A stretch of 64,000 nucleotides of DNA from Capitulum mitella (GCA_030062745.1 CP099851.1:3586393-3650392), one strand, 5' to 3'. Positions 10,508-23,760 are shown, numbered from the stretch's first letter. Notes: generated by a model not told the origin, from the letters alone. A program made the numbers and translations.

Positions 10508-13020
10508 CTGAGGAGCGCAGGTCAGGCGGGGTCACACAGGGCGGCAACTGATCTCCCTGACCCGGACCCAGCTCCACCGGATTCCTAAGCAGGGCAGGTC
10601 ACAATGAGCGACGTGCAAAGCATGACCCACAGCCACTGCCGTCGGCTCCGCGTGCCCATCTACCCGCCAAATCTGCGAGCTGTGGTTCAACGCGCATCCA
10701 AATGGTGGCGCTGCCATCACATCCCGAGCGATGAGACATTACCACCTCAGCGCCGCCCAGCGGCAGGCGCATGCAGTACAACCTGGAATGCTTCACTTCC
10801 GGAATGTTGTTACTGAAATACGCGTTCATCAACAGCGCATGGTTCAAAGCCGATTTTTTACCAGTTGGAAGCCACGTCAGTACTGAGACACTTGCTGCAA
10901 GGACTATACTTCACAGTTGTAAACGTTCCCGAGTAAAAAAAGACCCAAGATCCACTTTCAATATTTCATTGCTGTGCTGGATTAACTGGAAAGAGACTTG
11001 AAACGTCATCAGGGGATTTGTGTTCGACGCGTGCAAGTGCTGCGCTGGAGGAATTCCGCACTGTCTCACGCCGGTTAATGCGGGGAAGGCGAAACCCGTA
11101 CGGGCGACCACATTCAATAGTGAGCCTCGACAGCGTCTGCTGTGTTTTATTCGGTTTTAATGCTGTTCGTAAGAGGACATTTTTTTTAAGAGAATGCTGG
11201 AGGTTATAAAGAGGAGCTCATCGTCCAAAAATGACTAGGGGAAACACAACCAAAACTATGACTAGGGGAAAATAAAAACCATGATATAAAAACTCCCGGT
11301 TTTAGCCGCCATAGAGTGATGTTAGAAAGCTGAAGTCATCTTTTCGTTTAATTTGTCGCCTATCGAACATCTTGTCATAACCAATAGCCGAGTAACAAAT
11401 TAGAAACGAAGCACAGAACCTGCATAACATATCACCTGCTGCATATCTTTGTGATCTTGTTCTTGAAGAAGGTATATTACGTTAACTATTCAGTTTCATT
11501 ATGTTGCATGTGCTGATGGCGCCCCAGTGTGTGGCGATTAAATGTCTGCATGTCCCGCCGCCGAGATGCAGCGGATTCCTCCACAGGCAGGTCCCGTCCC
11601 AAGTGTTTCACTTCCGTTCTGCGGTCAACGCCGTCCCGTCCCAAGTGTTTCACTTCCGTTCTGCGGAGTGCGGTGGGGGTATTCCGGGGAGACGCTAGTT
11701 CAGCAGGGCGGCGGCGGCTGCGGTGTTTGTTCGGTGTGGCGGTGTTATCCGGAGCCCGCTCTCAGACCGGAGGACTAGGCCCCAGGGAGGTGACCCCCAG
11801 TGTCGCCACTCGGGACGCCCTCCGCCACGGCAGGCGGGCAGGAGAACAGTGTCGGACGCCGTTCCGGACCACGCCGCTCGACATGTCGGACACGTGTCGA
11901 CACGACATCCGGTGACGGATGAAGATGGACGGACAGCACTGGTGTGATCGCAAGAGGAAAGGTCAACTGAGAAAAACAAGAGCTAACGGTTGAAAGCCGG
12001 GTCTGGCTCGTGCTGCGGCAGCATGCTACAATCTACGGCGGTAACATGTCAAGTTAGCTGCATTTAGCTGTCAACAGAACAAACGAGCTTACGTCCTTCA
12101 GGCTGAAGACGAAATGCCGGTGTTGTCGACATTGATAACAGTGTAATCTGTTCTTCATCCTGCCATCGCTAGTTGTGGCATTGACATTCGTCAATTTCCC
12201 ACTGTTGTTTATTTGAGTCTTCCTGTGTGCGGATGAGTTATTGCGATGGCAGCACTAGGATGGAAAGCACGGGCTGAGCGGGTGCTCGTGGGATGGTTCG
12301 TTTTACTACACCAGAGGCTGACTCGGATAATTTCTGCAGAATTTAAAAGACGACCAGCGTGACTACAACTGCAGGGACGCCTGACAAGTTGACCTTCACA
12401 GGCGACAGAACGTCGGGGAAATGACTGGGCGAAATCACTATTTAGGTCAGTTCTTCCTGGTCAACGCTCTTAGACACCAAGCAGACCTTCAGCTCTACGT
12501 GGTGTCTTCCGCCCCCACGACCATAGAGCTTCAGCTCTACGGTACTGGGGGCAAAGGCACCTCAAATTTTATGAACTTCCGAACTCTAACCTTTGGACAT
12601 CGACGGATAACGGAGCATTGCTGAACCAGACGACAGCGCCCGCACGGCTAACAGGCTCGAACAGGGACGGTCACAACAGCAGTCACGTGACCCGGCAAGT
12701 ACAGCACTGAGACTGTCTGCAGCGGCCACACGAGCGGCCGACGAGAGCTGAGATCACCACCCGATTAGCGCGGACTGCCCCGCGGCGTCTGGACACCCCC
12801 TCCTGACCCCGGCAGACAGACGAGGCGGGGTCCGTGGGGGGGGGGTCTGCTGCTGCTGGTCGCCTGCAATAAACATCTGTGCGGGTTCGTGGTTGCAGTA
12901 AACAGGCTAGGAGAGCTTCCAGGGATGGCTTCCTCAGCCTGTGGTGGAGCGATACTGGCTCTGTCCACCAAGGTACCAGCCTGCAGCCAGCCATGACGTT
13001 CGTGCAGACTCTGAGTCAGC
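10508..13020. other. Intron sequence
   Basis: Upstream of the exon at 10507. It holds the short duplication at 11588 and a GC-rich patch near 11700-11900. A missing phase-2 exon should lie here or further upstream, but I could not find it. Confidence 0.5.
11588..11667. repeat. Short direct duplication
   Basis: GTCCCGTCCCAAGTGTTTCA continuing to CTTCCGTTCTGCGG occurs twice, 43 bp apart and identical, so it looks recent. A GC-rich stretch follows. Confidence 0.85.
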
Positions 13021-13028
13021 GACGGCTG

Positions 13029-13185
13029 CACCGGCGCAGCCAGAGGGGCCCGGGGGTCCGCCCCCCTTAGGCTCGTAGTTTTGGGAAACCATGGCACGTC
13101 GTCTTCCCGGCAGGCGGTTTTCGTATGATTTCAGTTCACACTGAGCTCCGGGTTCCCCGTTAAGAAAATCCTGGCTGCGCCCCTG
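13029..13185 (-). mobile_element. MITE family B, copy 1 (hAT-like)
   Basis: A 157-bp element with ends CACCGGCGCAGCC and GGCTGCGCCCCTG. It is flanked by a perfect 8-bp duplication GACGGCTG at 13021-13028 and 13186-13193. The interior (CACGTCGTCTTCCCGGCAGG, TTTCAGTTCACA) is shared with the copies at 37839 and 52198. Confidence 0.88.
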
Positions 13186-13193
13186 GACGGCTG

Positions 13194-14984
13194 CTTGCTC
13201 TTTCGTGAGCTAATGAGGAATTGTTTGCCAGGGCATGCGAGGCTAATGCCATCCACCGTTCGAAGGTGCCTTCATTGAAAGTGCGTGGAACTGGCTGGCT
13301 ATCACGACGCAGGTTGAAGCCCACAGCCTTGTAGGTACGAAGGCCAATTCACGCACTTTCATATTTTGGGCGCTGGATACGAGTATCGCGGTCCAGAGGA
13401 AACAATGGCATCATCAGTCAAGCGCAATGACGGACTAAGCCAGGCTAGATTATGCGCTGGAAGTAAAGCTTGTGTTGCGGGTCAAGCTCGTCTTCGTGCT
13501 AATAAATCATCGACCGCTTCGAGGTGCCCATGTGAGGCATGCAGGAAAGACCATGCAGACCGAAGTTATCTCAGAGACGCCGATCCGTTCCGGTTGCGGG
13601 TTCAGGGACGCGGCCACGGAGCAGTGAGCGGCGTTGAGGTTTAACCAGAATTTCCCTGACACGGCTCACACCCGTGGAGCAGACTAACGGACCAGACCGT
13701 GTCCGCTGCATACACTGCACCGGTATCGCTGGCGCACACAGCTGTTTGCTGGACTTAAAGAAAAACGCTGTATGTCGGCAGTTACGGACGTAAGATACTG
13801 GAAAGACTATTTCAGGCCGAAGACGGGCCTCCCAACCCAACGGTATCCTGCCTTAACGTCCCCCCTGCACTGGTCAGTGATAACTACAGACCCTCCGTGC
13901 TGGTTGGGTATAACGCAGGAAATCAACGCCCCCCGGCGATGCCAGCGGGGCCGCTGTACCGGCCTGTGATACCATCAATCCATCTGCACTGCCCGGTGAT
14001 AATTGGCGGTTCGGTCCGGGGCTGCGTCGGCCGGTCCGGCCCGGCCGGCCTTGACGGTTATTACAGCGCTGCAGCCGGCCGCGGGCGGCGCCGGCGGCCG
14101 GCCGTCCGTTCATGGACCTGTATCTCTGCCCCGGTCCGGCGGTCCGGCGCGTCCCTGCCAAGGCCCACCCGGCGTTCTGACGGAGCCGGGCCCAGCAGTC
14201 TGTTGGGGCCGAGACGAAAGGCCAGCACATAGGACCAGGCAAATACAGAATTAAATTTTATCTCAGCCTTGAAAATACCTGGTCACGGGCAATTAAACAG
14301 CTGAACGCACGGCGTCCAGCAGCCGTAGTCGGCAGTAAAGACCTAACGTTTGCGGTAACAGACGAGGAACTCGCGGGTGATTCATGGATTATCTAATCAT
14401 TACAAGCGTCATCAACGCGCGTAAGACCTTAGCAACAGCCACGCCCGAGACCCAGCGCCTGTAGCTCCACACCAGAACCGGTCGGGGCGAGATGGCGCCT
14501 AATTGGCCGGCTCCGTATCAGCTGTGTTGGCACGCTCGCCACCAGGTGGCACCACAGCCTTTCGGTGAAACCTCCCGAGCCCTGACTGGCGAGCGACAAT
14601 ACCGCACACCTCACGAAATTACATCGCGTTACCGATCGATATCGTTTTTAGCCCTTCGCCTCATACAGTACAAAGAACCAGTTTAGGTTTGCATGACTAT
14701 ACGTACTATAAACGTTGAAACAGCGTTGTTCGTTACAGATCCTTGACCTCTCGCTGTTTGCTTATTGCCATGCATATGCCACGTTATTCCCAATTACTAA
14801 ACACACAGGTGACCAGTGATATCTCCCCATTCGTATACAGAGGTGCGCAGCGGCCGGCGAAAGCCGTCCCCCCCCCCACCGGACGGGCCGTCACGGGCCG
14901 GGTGGCACCAGTCCGTGACGGCGTTGGGTTCCATTCTGTAACGGAGCCGCGCGGGGGGGGGGGCGCTCCGGAATAATGCTGGCT
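13194..14984. other. Intron sequence with a GC-rich patch
   Basis: A GC-rich stretch lies at 13990-14220 and polyC/polyG runs near 14870 and 14950. No exon is supported. Confidence 0.5.
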
Positions 14985-15180
14985 GCCGCTCTGCGCCAGG
15001 TCAGGGTGCAGGGTGCCACCTGCCGGGACCGGGTGCCGGGTGTCACGTGTCATTCTGTTACAGATCGGGGTGCCGGGCGCCACCCCGGCACAAGGGTGGG
15101 TGCCGCGCTCTGTTCCGAGACGGGTGCTGGGTGCTGCTCTATGACGAGCGCCGGGTGCGGGGTGCTGGGCAACGTTCCGC
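14985..15180. repeat. GGGTGCCGGGTG array
   Basis: Imperfect GGGTGCNGGGTG words recur about every 15-25 bp just downstream (on the minus strand) of the candidate exon at 15307. Confidence 0.6.
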
Positions 15181-15306
15181 GGCGTGACCGGAGTGCTGTT
15201 TGGGCGCCACCCTCCCACCAGCGCTCGCGGACCAGACACCCCACTGGATTAGCCCCGGGCGCGCACGGAATCTGACCGCACCAGCTCAGACGGCGCGCCG
15301 GCTGAC

Positions 15307-15444
15307 CTGGCGGCGTCGGCACGCTCCCAGCGGCGAGCCGTCGGCTCCGGCTGGTCCGGCGGCAGGCCAGGCCTCCCGCGGCTCCTCCGCCGCGCCCGGG
15401 CAGGGCGGCTCCTCCCGCGGGCAGCTGAGCTCCGTCTGCAGCCC
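15307..15444 (-). CDS. Candidate dystrophin exon, frame unresolved
   Basis: A CCGTTCCAG acceptor and a CGCCAG|GTCAGC donor enclose 138 bp, open in at least two frames. Read in phase 0 it gives GLQTELSCPREEPPCPGAAE and so on; this accepts the phase-0 end of the exon at 30937 but leaves phase 0, while the next firm exon (10507) needs two leftover bases. The frame that would supply them is Arg-rich (ending RRWERADAA) and less convincing. So either another exon lies between 15307 and 10507, or this is not an exon. The block is very GC-rich and lies among minisatellites, which easily create open frames. Confidence 0.3.
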
Positions 15445-17303
15445 CTGGAACGGAGGGAGGGTGGGGTCACCGTCCGCGGGCGCCGTTATGCCGCGGGCCG
15501 GTCTCGTCTGGGGGTCACAGAGAGGGGCAGACGGGTCCGATCGTCCGTCCCTGTGGCCGCCGCCACTGAGGCGTGGTTCTTTCTCAGTGATGTCCTTTTG
15601 GCGCAGTCAGGGTGGTCGGTGTTGTCTCAAGGTCCTGTGGAGGGGACATATCGGGCGATCTACGGCCTCTGCTTGAAGATCCGGCAGGTTAGGCTTGCCT
15701 TTAAACTTCGTAGCCTCGTTCTAATTATTTTTCTTACGCAGATTTCCTGAGAATGTTTTGAATGCATGCCACTGAGACCAGGGACCAAGTCCAGCAGAGT
15801 TTGTGCTGGTCTTGAGTTTTCCCCGCAAGTGGGTCCAAGCTGAAGCACATTTGTCCGAACCACGGAGCCCATGGTAACAAGGACCTTCGAGTGCCGTCAA
15901 GGTCACCAAGGCAATGCCGGCAGAACCTCATAGCGCACTTACGACGACCATCACATTATCAGGAGTCGGCCTTCCTACTATTTGGAATGGCGTAATGATG
16001 GCGGACAACGGCATACGCCACAACCATTTGAAGGTCCAGAGCTCTTTAACAAAGCACGCACAGTGTTTCCATATACCGTTGTCTGCCCGGCAAACATTGC
16101 CACAAAAAACATAGAACTCCGAGACCATGCGAACATTTCTCAGGCTAACGAGCTGTGAACTTATCAGTTGGTCTAAATACGACAAAATGATTAATATCGG
16201 CGCCATATATTATTAACAGCGCTATCATCAATTTTAAGGAAACTGCCATAGATTACAATCCGAACAATGAAGTTATTTAGCTAAGGCGTCCGACAACAAC
16301 CGCATGCTTATCGCCCATATGGTACGCAGATTTCGGGAACGATCATCGAGGACATGCCTCTTCCCTGTGTCGCCACAGTTACGTCGCTTCAGGCAGGAAC
16401 TGTGTCATGGGCAGACCACTCATCCATGCGTTGAAACCGAAGGCCATTTGACATCGGCGGAATATGACAGAAGTGAGCCACGGCAAAATAGCAACTTCGC
16501 CAGATAAACAACGTGTCGGCCGAAGCAGAACATAAAAGAATAACTCGCGTCGCTTGCTTGTACTGTTAACTGAATCTGCATATTGGTACCAATAGTTGGT
16601 ACTGCTCACAGGTGTCACAGCGATCCCCCCCCCCCCGAAAAAAACCATTGCTGGTATATGCAAATGGATAAACAGTCATACCAACGTCGGTCATGTTTTG
16701 CACATAACATGTCAATCAGCCACGTTATGAGGAAATTTCGTGGCATCATGTGCACGCCAAAAGGAATGCTGTTAACATATGTCACATACGTCAAGACTGG
16801 AAAGGCTGGACCACTGAAACTGTTTATGGACCATGCGTCTGGCAATTCCATGTTCACCGCCAAATAACAACGAACGTTGAGCTATGGTCTGAGCTATAGG
16901 AACTGCACAGCACAGTGGGCGAAGGTTATTCCGGTCTCAACAGTGTAATGTCATTAATCAAACCGCGATAAGCACGTCCATTGGAATGGCCGAGATAAAC
17001 CAGAGCCAGTGATCAATGCCCCACCGAACTGAACCAGCACTGGATGCCGAACACCCCTAACGCTAACCAACGTAAACCACGGAACAGCGTAGCAAGACCT
17101 AAACACCGAGAACTCTAGTTTCCGGAATATGAAAAGAAAGGCAGCGGAAGAGGCAGAAGATGTCACAACAACAATGTCACGCCACTCGGTTTCTGCCGGC
17201 TCCGTCCCAGACCAATGTCAGCGCACCGCTCGGACGCCCCGAGCACGTTCACGGCGTTGGGCGGGGTCAGAGCCGCTCTCCGGCGGGGGACTGAAGCGGC
17301 GCG
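15445..17303. other. Intron sequence
   Basis: Unique-looking DNA with only shadow ORFs. Confidence 0.5.
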
Positions 17304-17470
17304 GTCTGGTCGTCAGCGCGCTCTGCTCGGGCTGTGAGATACCTGGTTCAAATCCCGCCGATGACGATGTTTCTCCTACCCCCTGAGAACCGGCAACGAT
17401 GTGGAACGCAATTTAGCTGGACGGTCAAGAGCACGGAATAATAATGTGATGATGATAATGATCCTCCTAG
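17304..17470 (+). mobile_element. tRNA-derived SINE head
   Basis: A possible A box (TCTGGTCGTCAGCGC) is followed by an exact B box, GGTTCAAATCC, at 17345-17355, with spacing normal for RNA polymerase III promoters. Flanking arms do not fold into an acceptor stem, so it is not an intact tRNA. An AATAAT-rich tail follows from about 17435, as in many SINEs. Confidence 0.55.
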
Positions 17471-17639
17471 CAATAATAACACTACTGATGCTGCTGTTAT
17501 TACTAATAACAAAATAATAATACGGTTCTTCTAGATAATACATTTAATATATAAAAAGAATGGATCATCAAATAACAATGTACAATAACGCATTTTCTAG
17601 ATTACATTACATTATGAATGAATGTAAAAATAATGCGCC

Positions 17640-18189
17640 AACGTCGCCATAGCCGTGGACGGAAACGGCCGCGCCTCTGCCGTCAGCGATGTCGCCTCGC
17701 GGTCCGGCCCTGGGCGCTTCTCGCGGCTCATTGAAGGCGGTAAACATTCGGAGCTCTGGCGCATTCCGCAGTGGACGGCGGGGGCACAAGGTGAACTCAC
17801 CCGGGCGACCCATAAACACGGCCGTGCCGCGCGCCGGCCCCGCTGTCGCAGCCCTCCGAGCTGTCCGCCGCCCCCGCAACGCCCGGCAGCAGTCGCCGTC
17901 AGACGGCGGCGGCGCCCGGCGAGACGCAAAGCCCCTCCTTCGGCGCCTCCGTCTCCCCCCGTATTTGTGTATCCGAGCGGGTTCAAACCGGCCGCCGGCG
18001 CAACCGAAGACGATCGGCTGAGCCGGTGACTCACGCCCCCGCGCCCGTTCCTCTGCTGCTGACGGCTGAGGCAATTGTACGGCGGTCGCCAGTGACAGCC
18101 GACGCTGGCTGTTTACAGATGCTGACCGCCGACGGCCGGGCCTGTATATACTGAGAAGTACGGCAGCGGTCGGCCGTCAGCACAGCCGC
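17640..18189. other. CpG-rich block
   Basis: Both strands carry long open frames because stops are rare. A GTGAGT donor-like word occurs on the minus strand near 17803, but no acceptor or family match was found. It might be a CpG-island promoter or minisatellite edge. Confidence 0.35.
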
Positions 18190-18625
18190 ACCGGGCCCGG
18201 AGCACGCGGGAGCACACAGGAGCACACAGAGCACGCCGGAACATGCAGGAGCACACCGGGAAACATCGGAACATGTGTCCGATGTGTCCCGACGTGCCGG
18301 AAGCACGCCGGAACACGGAAGAGCATGCCATGGAGCACGCCGGAGCATGGAATACGCCGGAGGACGCCGCACCATGTAAGAACACGCCGCAGTACGCCGG
18401 AGCACGTCGAAGCAGGTCGGGGGACGCCGCAATATCACGGAGCACCCCGGATCCGAAACAACAACCAGAGTACGTCGGAGAACGCCAGAGTAAGGCGGAA
18501 CACGCCCGAGCACGCCAGGGCACACCGGAGCACGCCGAGCTACGCCTGAACGCATCGGAGCACAGCAGAGCACATCGGAGCGCGTCGGAACACTTCGGAG
18601 TGCGCTGGAGCACGCCGGAAGAGAA
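18190..18625. repeat. Short-unit GC-rich array (GGAGCACGCC)
   Basis: Dozens of imperfect CGGAGCACGCCGGAACA-like words at 12-15-bp spacing. The open frames on both strands follow from the repeat. Confidence 0.75.
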
Positions 18626-18649
18626 CATCAGGCCTCTGACCCTTCATAA

Positions 18650-19652
18650 CTAGGTGAACATGATCCGAGGCGGTCCATCTGCTCGTGGGGCACATTGGAG
18701 CGCCACCTAACATGGCGACTCATCGGGCTTCTACCATGTCTTAAAATATAAGCGTTTAAGTTGACAGTCTAAGTGCTTCTTCCACCTGCGTTAGAGACGT
18801 TCCATGGCCTGGCACTTCATCGTTGGAGAATTGCAGTGGCAGTCTGCGCCCCATTTATCTCGTTACGGCTATTTCACTTGTTTGAAGGGCGAGGCGTCTG
18901 TACACTGAGGGACTCAGAACTCCCCTGACGTGAGTTTCATGCCAATCATGGTTTGAAGGGACGGTGCTTCTCCGAAGAACCCCTCATGCTGTGCAGTGCG
19001 CACAACAGCCGATTGCGTCATACGCGATCATATTCGCACCAACGCGAAAATTAATACTCAACGTCAATCACACGACAAACGTGGAGTCCGCCGGCAAAAA
19101 ACGTCACAACATGACCTTGCACGGCCACTATTGCGCTAAGCAACACTGTGATGCATGAAACCAACACCATGTGGGGAGGCGCCGGGGCAGATCAACAATG
19201 AATAACAAACCGAGCTCATGTTTATGCCTCCGAGGCTGACATCGATCAGGGCATGCGTGGAATAAATCAAGCCCGTGCACTATAGATGGGAATTTGCCTC
19301 TGGTCCGTGGAAAAAAGGCACTGCAAAAGGAGCAGAGATGTCTATACATGTACATTAGACCAAATCGAAAATCACTTTTTGCCAGACATACTCCGCAAAG
19401 ATTATTTTTCATTCTTTGAAGCTTTAGAATATCTGTTAAAGAAGATTCAGTCCCAAAAAGATAAAATCCAAACAGAAGGAAATTTGGAGACGGGCATGTC
19501 GACTCGGTTTTTGCATTAAAGCGTCCGTTATCGTACCATAATGGATTAGAAAGACTACACTATAACACTACGTTTTCCAAGTAGATTTTCTCAACAGAAA
19601 ACGAGTCATTATAAAAATTCATGGTATGCGTTACCAGGAATTGCTTGCAATT
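18650..19652. other. No gene seen
   Basis: Ordinary intronic composition, with no repeats or exons I could support. Confidence 0.5.
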
Positions 19653-19705
19653 CAGGGACGTAGCCAGGTTTTCGCCGGGGGTGGGGGGGGGGCAAATCGG
19701 ACCGA
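19653..19705 (+). mobile_element. Fragment of MITE family A left end
   Basis: CAGGGACGTAGCCAGGTTTT followed by a G-rich run matches the family-A left end. I find no matching right end in the next kilobase, so it looks truncated or belongs to a longer relative. Confidence 0.45.
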
Positions 19706-19892
19706 TATGGTTAAAATCATGTCGGGGCGTAAAACGACGGTTGATAGCGACGAAAAACGACGACTGTAAGTGGCACCCGTCAGGTCGGCAGAAACGTCTT
19801 TACAGGCAAGCAGAGGCCGCTTTACACTCCACCAGGGCCCCTTTACAGGGGAGACTTTACTGATCAGCAGGGGCCTTCTTACAGACCGAAAG

Positions 19893-20594
19893 GATGGCCG
19901 GAACCAGTAACTTCCTTCATTATACCAAGCCTGATACCTGCTGTTTGATATAGTCTTGGGCTTGTCCATATAAACATAGCATGCCATTTTTGGCAAAGCA
20001 GAAAACGTAGCAAGGCAGAAAACGACCTTGGAACAGAAGCCATGTGGCACACGTGACGCCTTGAGAGGGTGTCCACGAAGCCCAAAATTCTGCGCTGATT
20101 TCTGTTTTCTGCTGCCTGCTCAGTGGATAATAAAAATAGCCTGTCATTTTTGGACTTGATGTTTTAATCTGTCCCACGAAAGATTCGCATTCATGGTCTA
20201 CCCAAAACCAAGATACCTTTACGCTCAAACCAAAACACGGTCAAGACTGATCACCACGACGGTGGCCGTTCCAAAGCCATCCAGTAAAAGCTTCAAGAAG
20301 TCTGCTAAACAAATAACGTCCGAATCGATCATATGCATGCTCGGTGCACAGGGAAATATTTCTGGGGCACAGTTGCCTACCAATTCGCAAGTTCTGAAGA
20401 ATTTCTCGGCCTACTGGTATGATTTTTCTTAATCCTTGTTGCTATGTTTCCTCATTATAAGTAAATAAACGTTCAAAAATCCTAGGTGTCGTTAAGGGCC
20501 GTCCATACCTGAATAAATACGGACAAGCTCCAGACCATATTAAACAGCAGGCGTCAGGCTTGGTATATTCAGGGAAGTTGCTGGTTCCAGCCAT
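19893..20594. mobile_element. Element with 74-bp terminal inverted repeats
   Basis: The left arm (19893-19966, GATGGCCGGAACCAGTAACT and on) is about 85% identical to the reverse complement of the right arm (20521-20594). About 550 bp without a convincing ORF lies between them. It is probably a non-autonomous DNA transposon, but I could not find a clear target duplication. Confidence 0.7.
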
Positions 20595-22480
20595 CAGGAT
20601 AACGGCGATTTTTTAGCGGGATTTTGCCAAAACCATCCAGATGTGGTATATAACACCATGTTTGGATGGATTTGTGCAAGGAAATAGCAGTGGTGGGTAT
20701 GTGGTAAGATTCTCTCATGATCCCCATTCGAACCCAGGTTTATTGGCCCGTTATGACTACGGATGCTATCATTGTGATTGACAACTTCTTTTTGGTAAGG
20801 CATACCATGCATGTTTGTACTGGTTCATTTTCTGTTAACAAAGTCCACTTGAAAACACTACGGTGCATCTTTTAAATTCTCTGTGGTATACTGGTGGAGA
20901 CTAGCGCAAAAACCGAGTCAACGTGAGTTATTTAAATGGTTTGTACTCTATGGATTTCATTTTGGGTGGCTGAATCTTGCACGGTAGGTTTTTTAAAGCC
21001 CCAAAGAACAGAAAAGCACCTTTGCGGAAGATTTTTGAGGAAACGTTGCTTTTTAAGGTCGGTCTAATGTACATGAAATCAGCATTATCACACAAAAGCC
21101 TCTCTTGAGAGCCACTCGAATAAAAGACTTATAACACCATGGAGGGTTAAAATAACTGAAAAACACACTTTTGGCAAAGTTTTGGATACCGTTGTTCCCG
21201 ATGCCGGGTTCCCGATGTCCCTCCCAAAACAAACAGATTGATCTCTCGTCTACACCTATCCTAGAAAATATTTCAGGTGTGTCCCACTGGGACGGGGGCA
21301 CAGCCAAGGTCTGCGAGGATAGAATCCATGCACTTGATTAAAACAAGGACAAGATTCCCACACTTGATTAGTGAGAGGATAGAATTCCCGCACTTGCTTT
21401 GTCTAACGAAAGGAAATCCAGACATGCCACGTGTGCAGAGCCTGGAGGAATTTCCGTCGCCACGTGCGGCGGCTAATTTTACATCGATCTGGCTCCGGTG
21501 TGGTCGGGCCCCCCGCGCCGCTGGGAGCTGAGGCACCCTGGCCCCTGCCAGGCAGCGGTGGCGGTGTGAAGCTGAGACCCAGATGTGACAGTGACTCACG
21601 ACAACAGCGCATCCTGCTGACTGACAGGTGATAGCCGCTGACGTCAGCAGAAAACAGAACGAAGAAATGTCACCGCATTCAGTACTGTTGCATCACAAAG
21701 CGAATGCATCGTCTCTCTTATTCACTGCCATCGGATACTACGCATAGAATTTACATTATGTTTGGACTATAAGACCATTTCAAGTGCTTTGCAAAAGAAG
21801 GCTTTTCTTTCGATCATTGTCTAATTCTGGGGTCTATAATTTTAGCATTTGCTTTCCTGTGACCGGAACCATCACATTTCCGTCTCCAGCAGAACCGTTT
21901 CAGACTCGCAGAATACCACTTAGACACAGTTTAACGTTTGACAGGACTGTCCTTCCACAATGACGACCCGTTTTAACCCTAAGTAAACAGGACCAGGAAG
22001 CAGCAGATGGACATTAACCAGGAGCGCCAGCAGACTGTGTTGATAATTTTCCAGCATTCTTTGCATGCTTCTCGCAAAAAGCACGCGGTCCTACGAGCAC
22101 GACACCGGCCATTTGGTGCTGCTCAAAGACGAAAGGTAATTATCTTGTTATCTTGTTATGAAGACAGAGTTCAGGGAAACATGAAACAAGCACCGTAATT
22201 TATAAAACAGATGTCCGACACTCTGTTCCTATCTGATGTCAAATTACCGACATCCGCTGTCTGGCCAGTCAACACAAAGGCGCACTTGTCCTAGGCTTTC
22301 CCGTCGCTTTTTTAAATTTGATTTGCAGACATACGGAAGTGGTGGATCGAAAACATCTGTTGCCGATATCGCGCAAAAAATTGACGTCATTTAAAAGTTT
22401 TATGCACCGAACGCAGCCTTCTTCACGAACGTAGTTTGCGGACAATTCGCAGCGTTGTTAACAAGCGTGACGCACCGGAT
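20595..22480. other. No gene seen
   Basis: AT-richer sequence, with short GC patches near 21480-21560. A local repeat of CACTTGATTAGTGAGAGGAT-type words occurs at 21310-21410. Confidence 0.45.
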
Positions 22481-23259
22481 GTCTTCCGTGAGCCAGGACG
22501 AGTCGGCCCGCTTCTGACCGGCGCACCGACGCAGAAACACCAGTCCAATTGGCCGCGGCTGTCGCGGACTCTGACGGCCCCGCTGCCGGCCTCTGCACGG
22601 GTCGGCCTGCACGGACTGACGGGCCGCAGCCGGCGGCCGGCGCCAGGCTGCAGACGGCCGGCGCCGGCCCGCAGGAATACAGAGCACGGCGGCGTCACCG
22701 CGGCGGGTCAGCGACCCCGCGCACACCGACGGACGGACGCGCGGAGGCCAGGTCGCCGCTGACGGCGCAGGTCACCGTCTGCGGCGGCGGGTGGACAGAC
22801 GTCCCGGCGGAGTAGCACAGACTTGTGACGGCGTAGGCTCAGGACAAATAACGACCGGGTAGCCACTGAACGACGCAGGTTACCAGTGGCGGCCACAGAT
22901 CAATGTAGCGTCATCGGCCAAGAAGTGCCTGGTTACCGAAACCGTCAGGCTCTGGCTGCCTCACTCGTTCTGGTAAAAAAAAATCCCTGGCCAACTAAAA
23001 AATTCCCCCGCCGACAGTTTTACGCACGAGGGTCGCCAGCGAGGCGTCCTCGGCCGCCTCTCCTGACGCCGTGGGAAGCTGACAGCTAACGACGTCCGGA
23101 GAGGCGGGGGCCCGGCAGTAAACCGAGCAATCCTCCGACTAATTAGACCCGACGCACGGCCAGGGGGGAGGGGAGGGAGCGGCCGGCGGCCGCTCACCGG
23201 ACTCTTCGCACAACTGGCGTCAGTCAAAGGCGTCACCAGCCGAACTGCCGGCACTGGGC
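22481..23259. other. GC-rich block without a supported gene
   Basis: CpG-dense DNA open in several frames on both strands. A donor-like GTGCGT occurs on the minus strand near 22475, without a matching acceptor. Confidence 0.4.
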
Positions 23260-23760
23260 GACCGACCACCAGCCAGGAACGCACCAGCCGTCATCAGTCA
23301 TCACCGGTCATTGCCTGCCCGGACTGCTCAGGCGCCATCAGTTGGTGTCAGTCACCATCAGCCATCAACAGCCGACCGCCAGTCACGACTACCCAGTCGT
23401 CAACAGATGTCATCAGTCACGACCGGCCGTCGCCAGCCGTTGTCAGTCACCACCAACTGCCACCAGCTGTCATCGGTCACAGCCAGCCGTTACCAGTCGT
23501 CACCAGGTGCCGCCAGTCACCACCAGTCGTCACCAGGTGCCATCAGTCATCGCCACCCGTCATCAGCCGAGCAGCGGCCCGGAACGACGCGATACCGCCA
23601 GTCATCCCCCACCGTAATCAGGTGCCGTCAGCCTGTCAGCAGCCCACGCTACGCAGCCGTCATTGGCCCGAATACGCCGGGCGCCACCAGCCGTCATCCC
23701 GGCAGAGGCCCGCGCTGGCCAGGCGTCATCAGGCGCCATCGGCGCGGCGGCGCCCGAGCC
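23260..23760. repeat. Degenerate GTCATCACCAG array
   Basis: Roughly 35 imperfect repeats of a 13-15-bp unit close to CCGTCATCAGTCACCA. A GC-rich block with CpG-dense sequence continues to about 24170. Confidence 0.7.

Noticed and set aside
12456..12560. Repeated CTTCAGCTCTACG words as a hairpin element
   Set aside because: Only two short direct words, with no inverted arms or flanking duplication.
17304..17370. Functional tRNA gene
   Set aside because: A and B boxes are present, but no acceptor stem pairs and the A box is degenerate.
18113..18628. Long Ser/Arg/Ala ORFs on both strands
   Set aside because: They are produced by the GGAGCACGCC repeat and change identity with frame.
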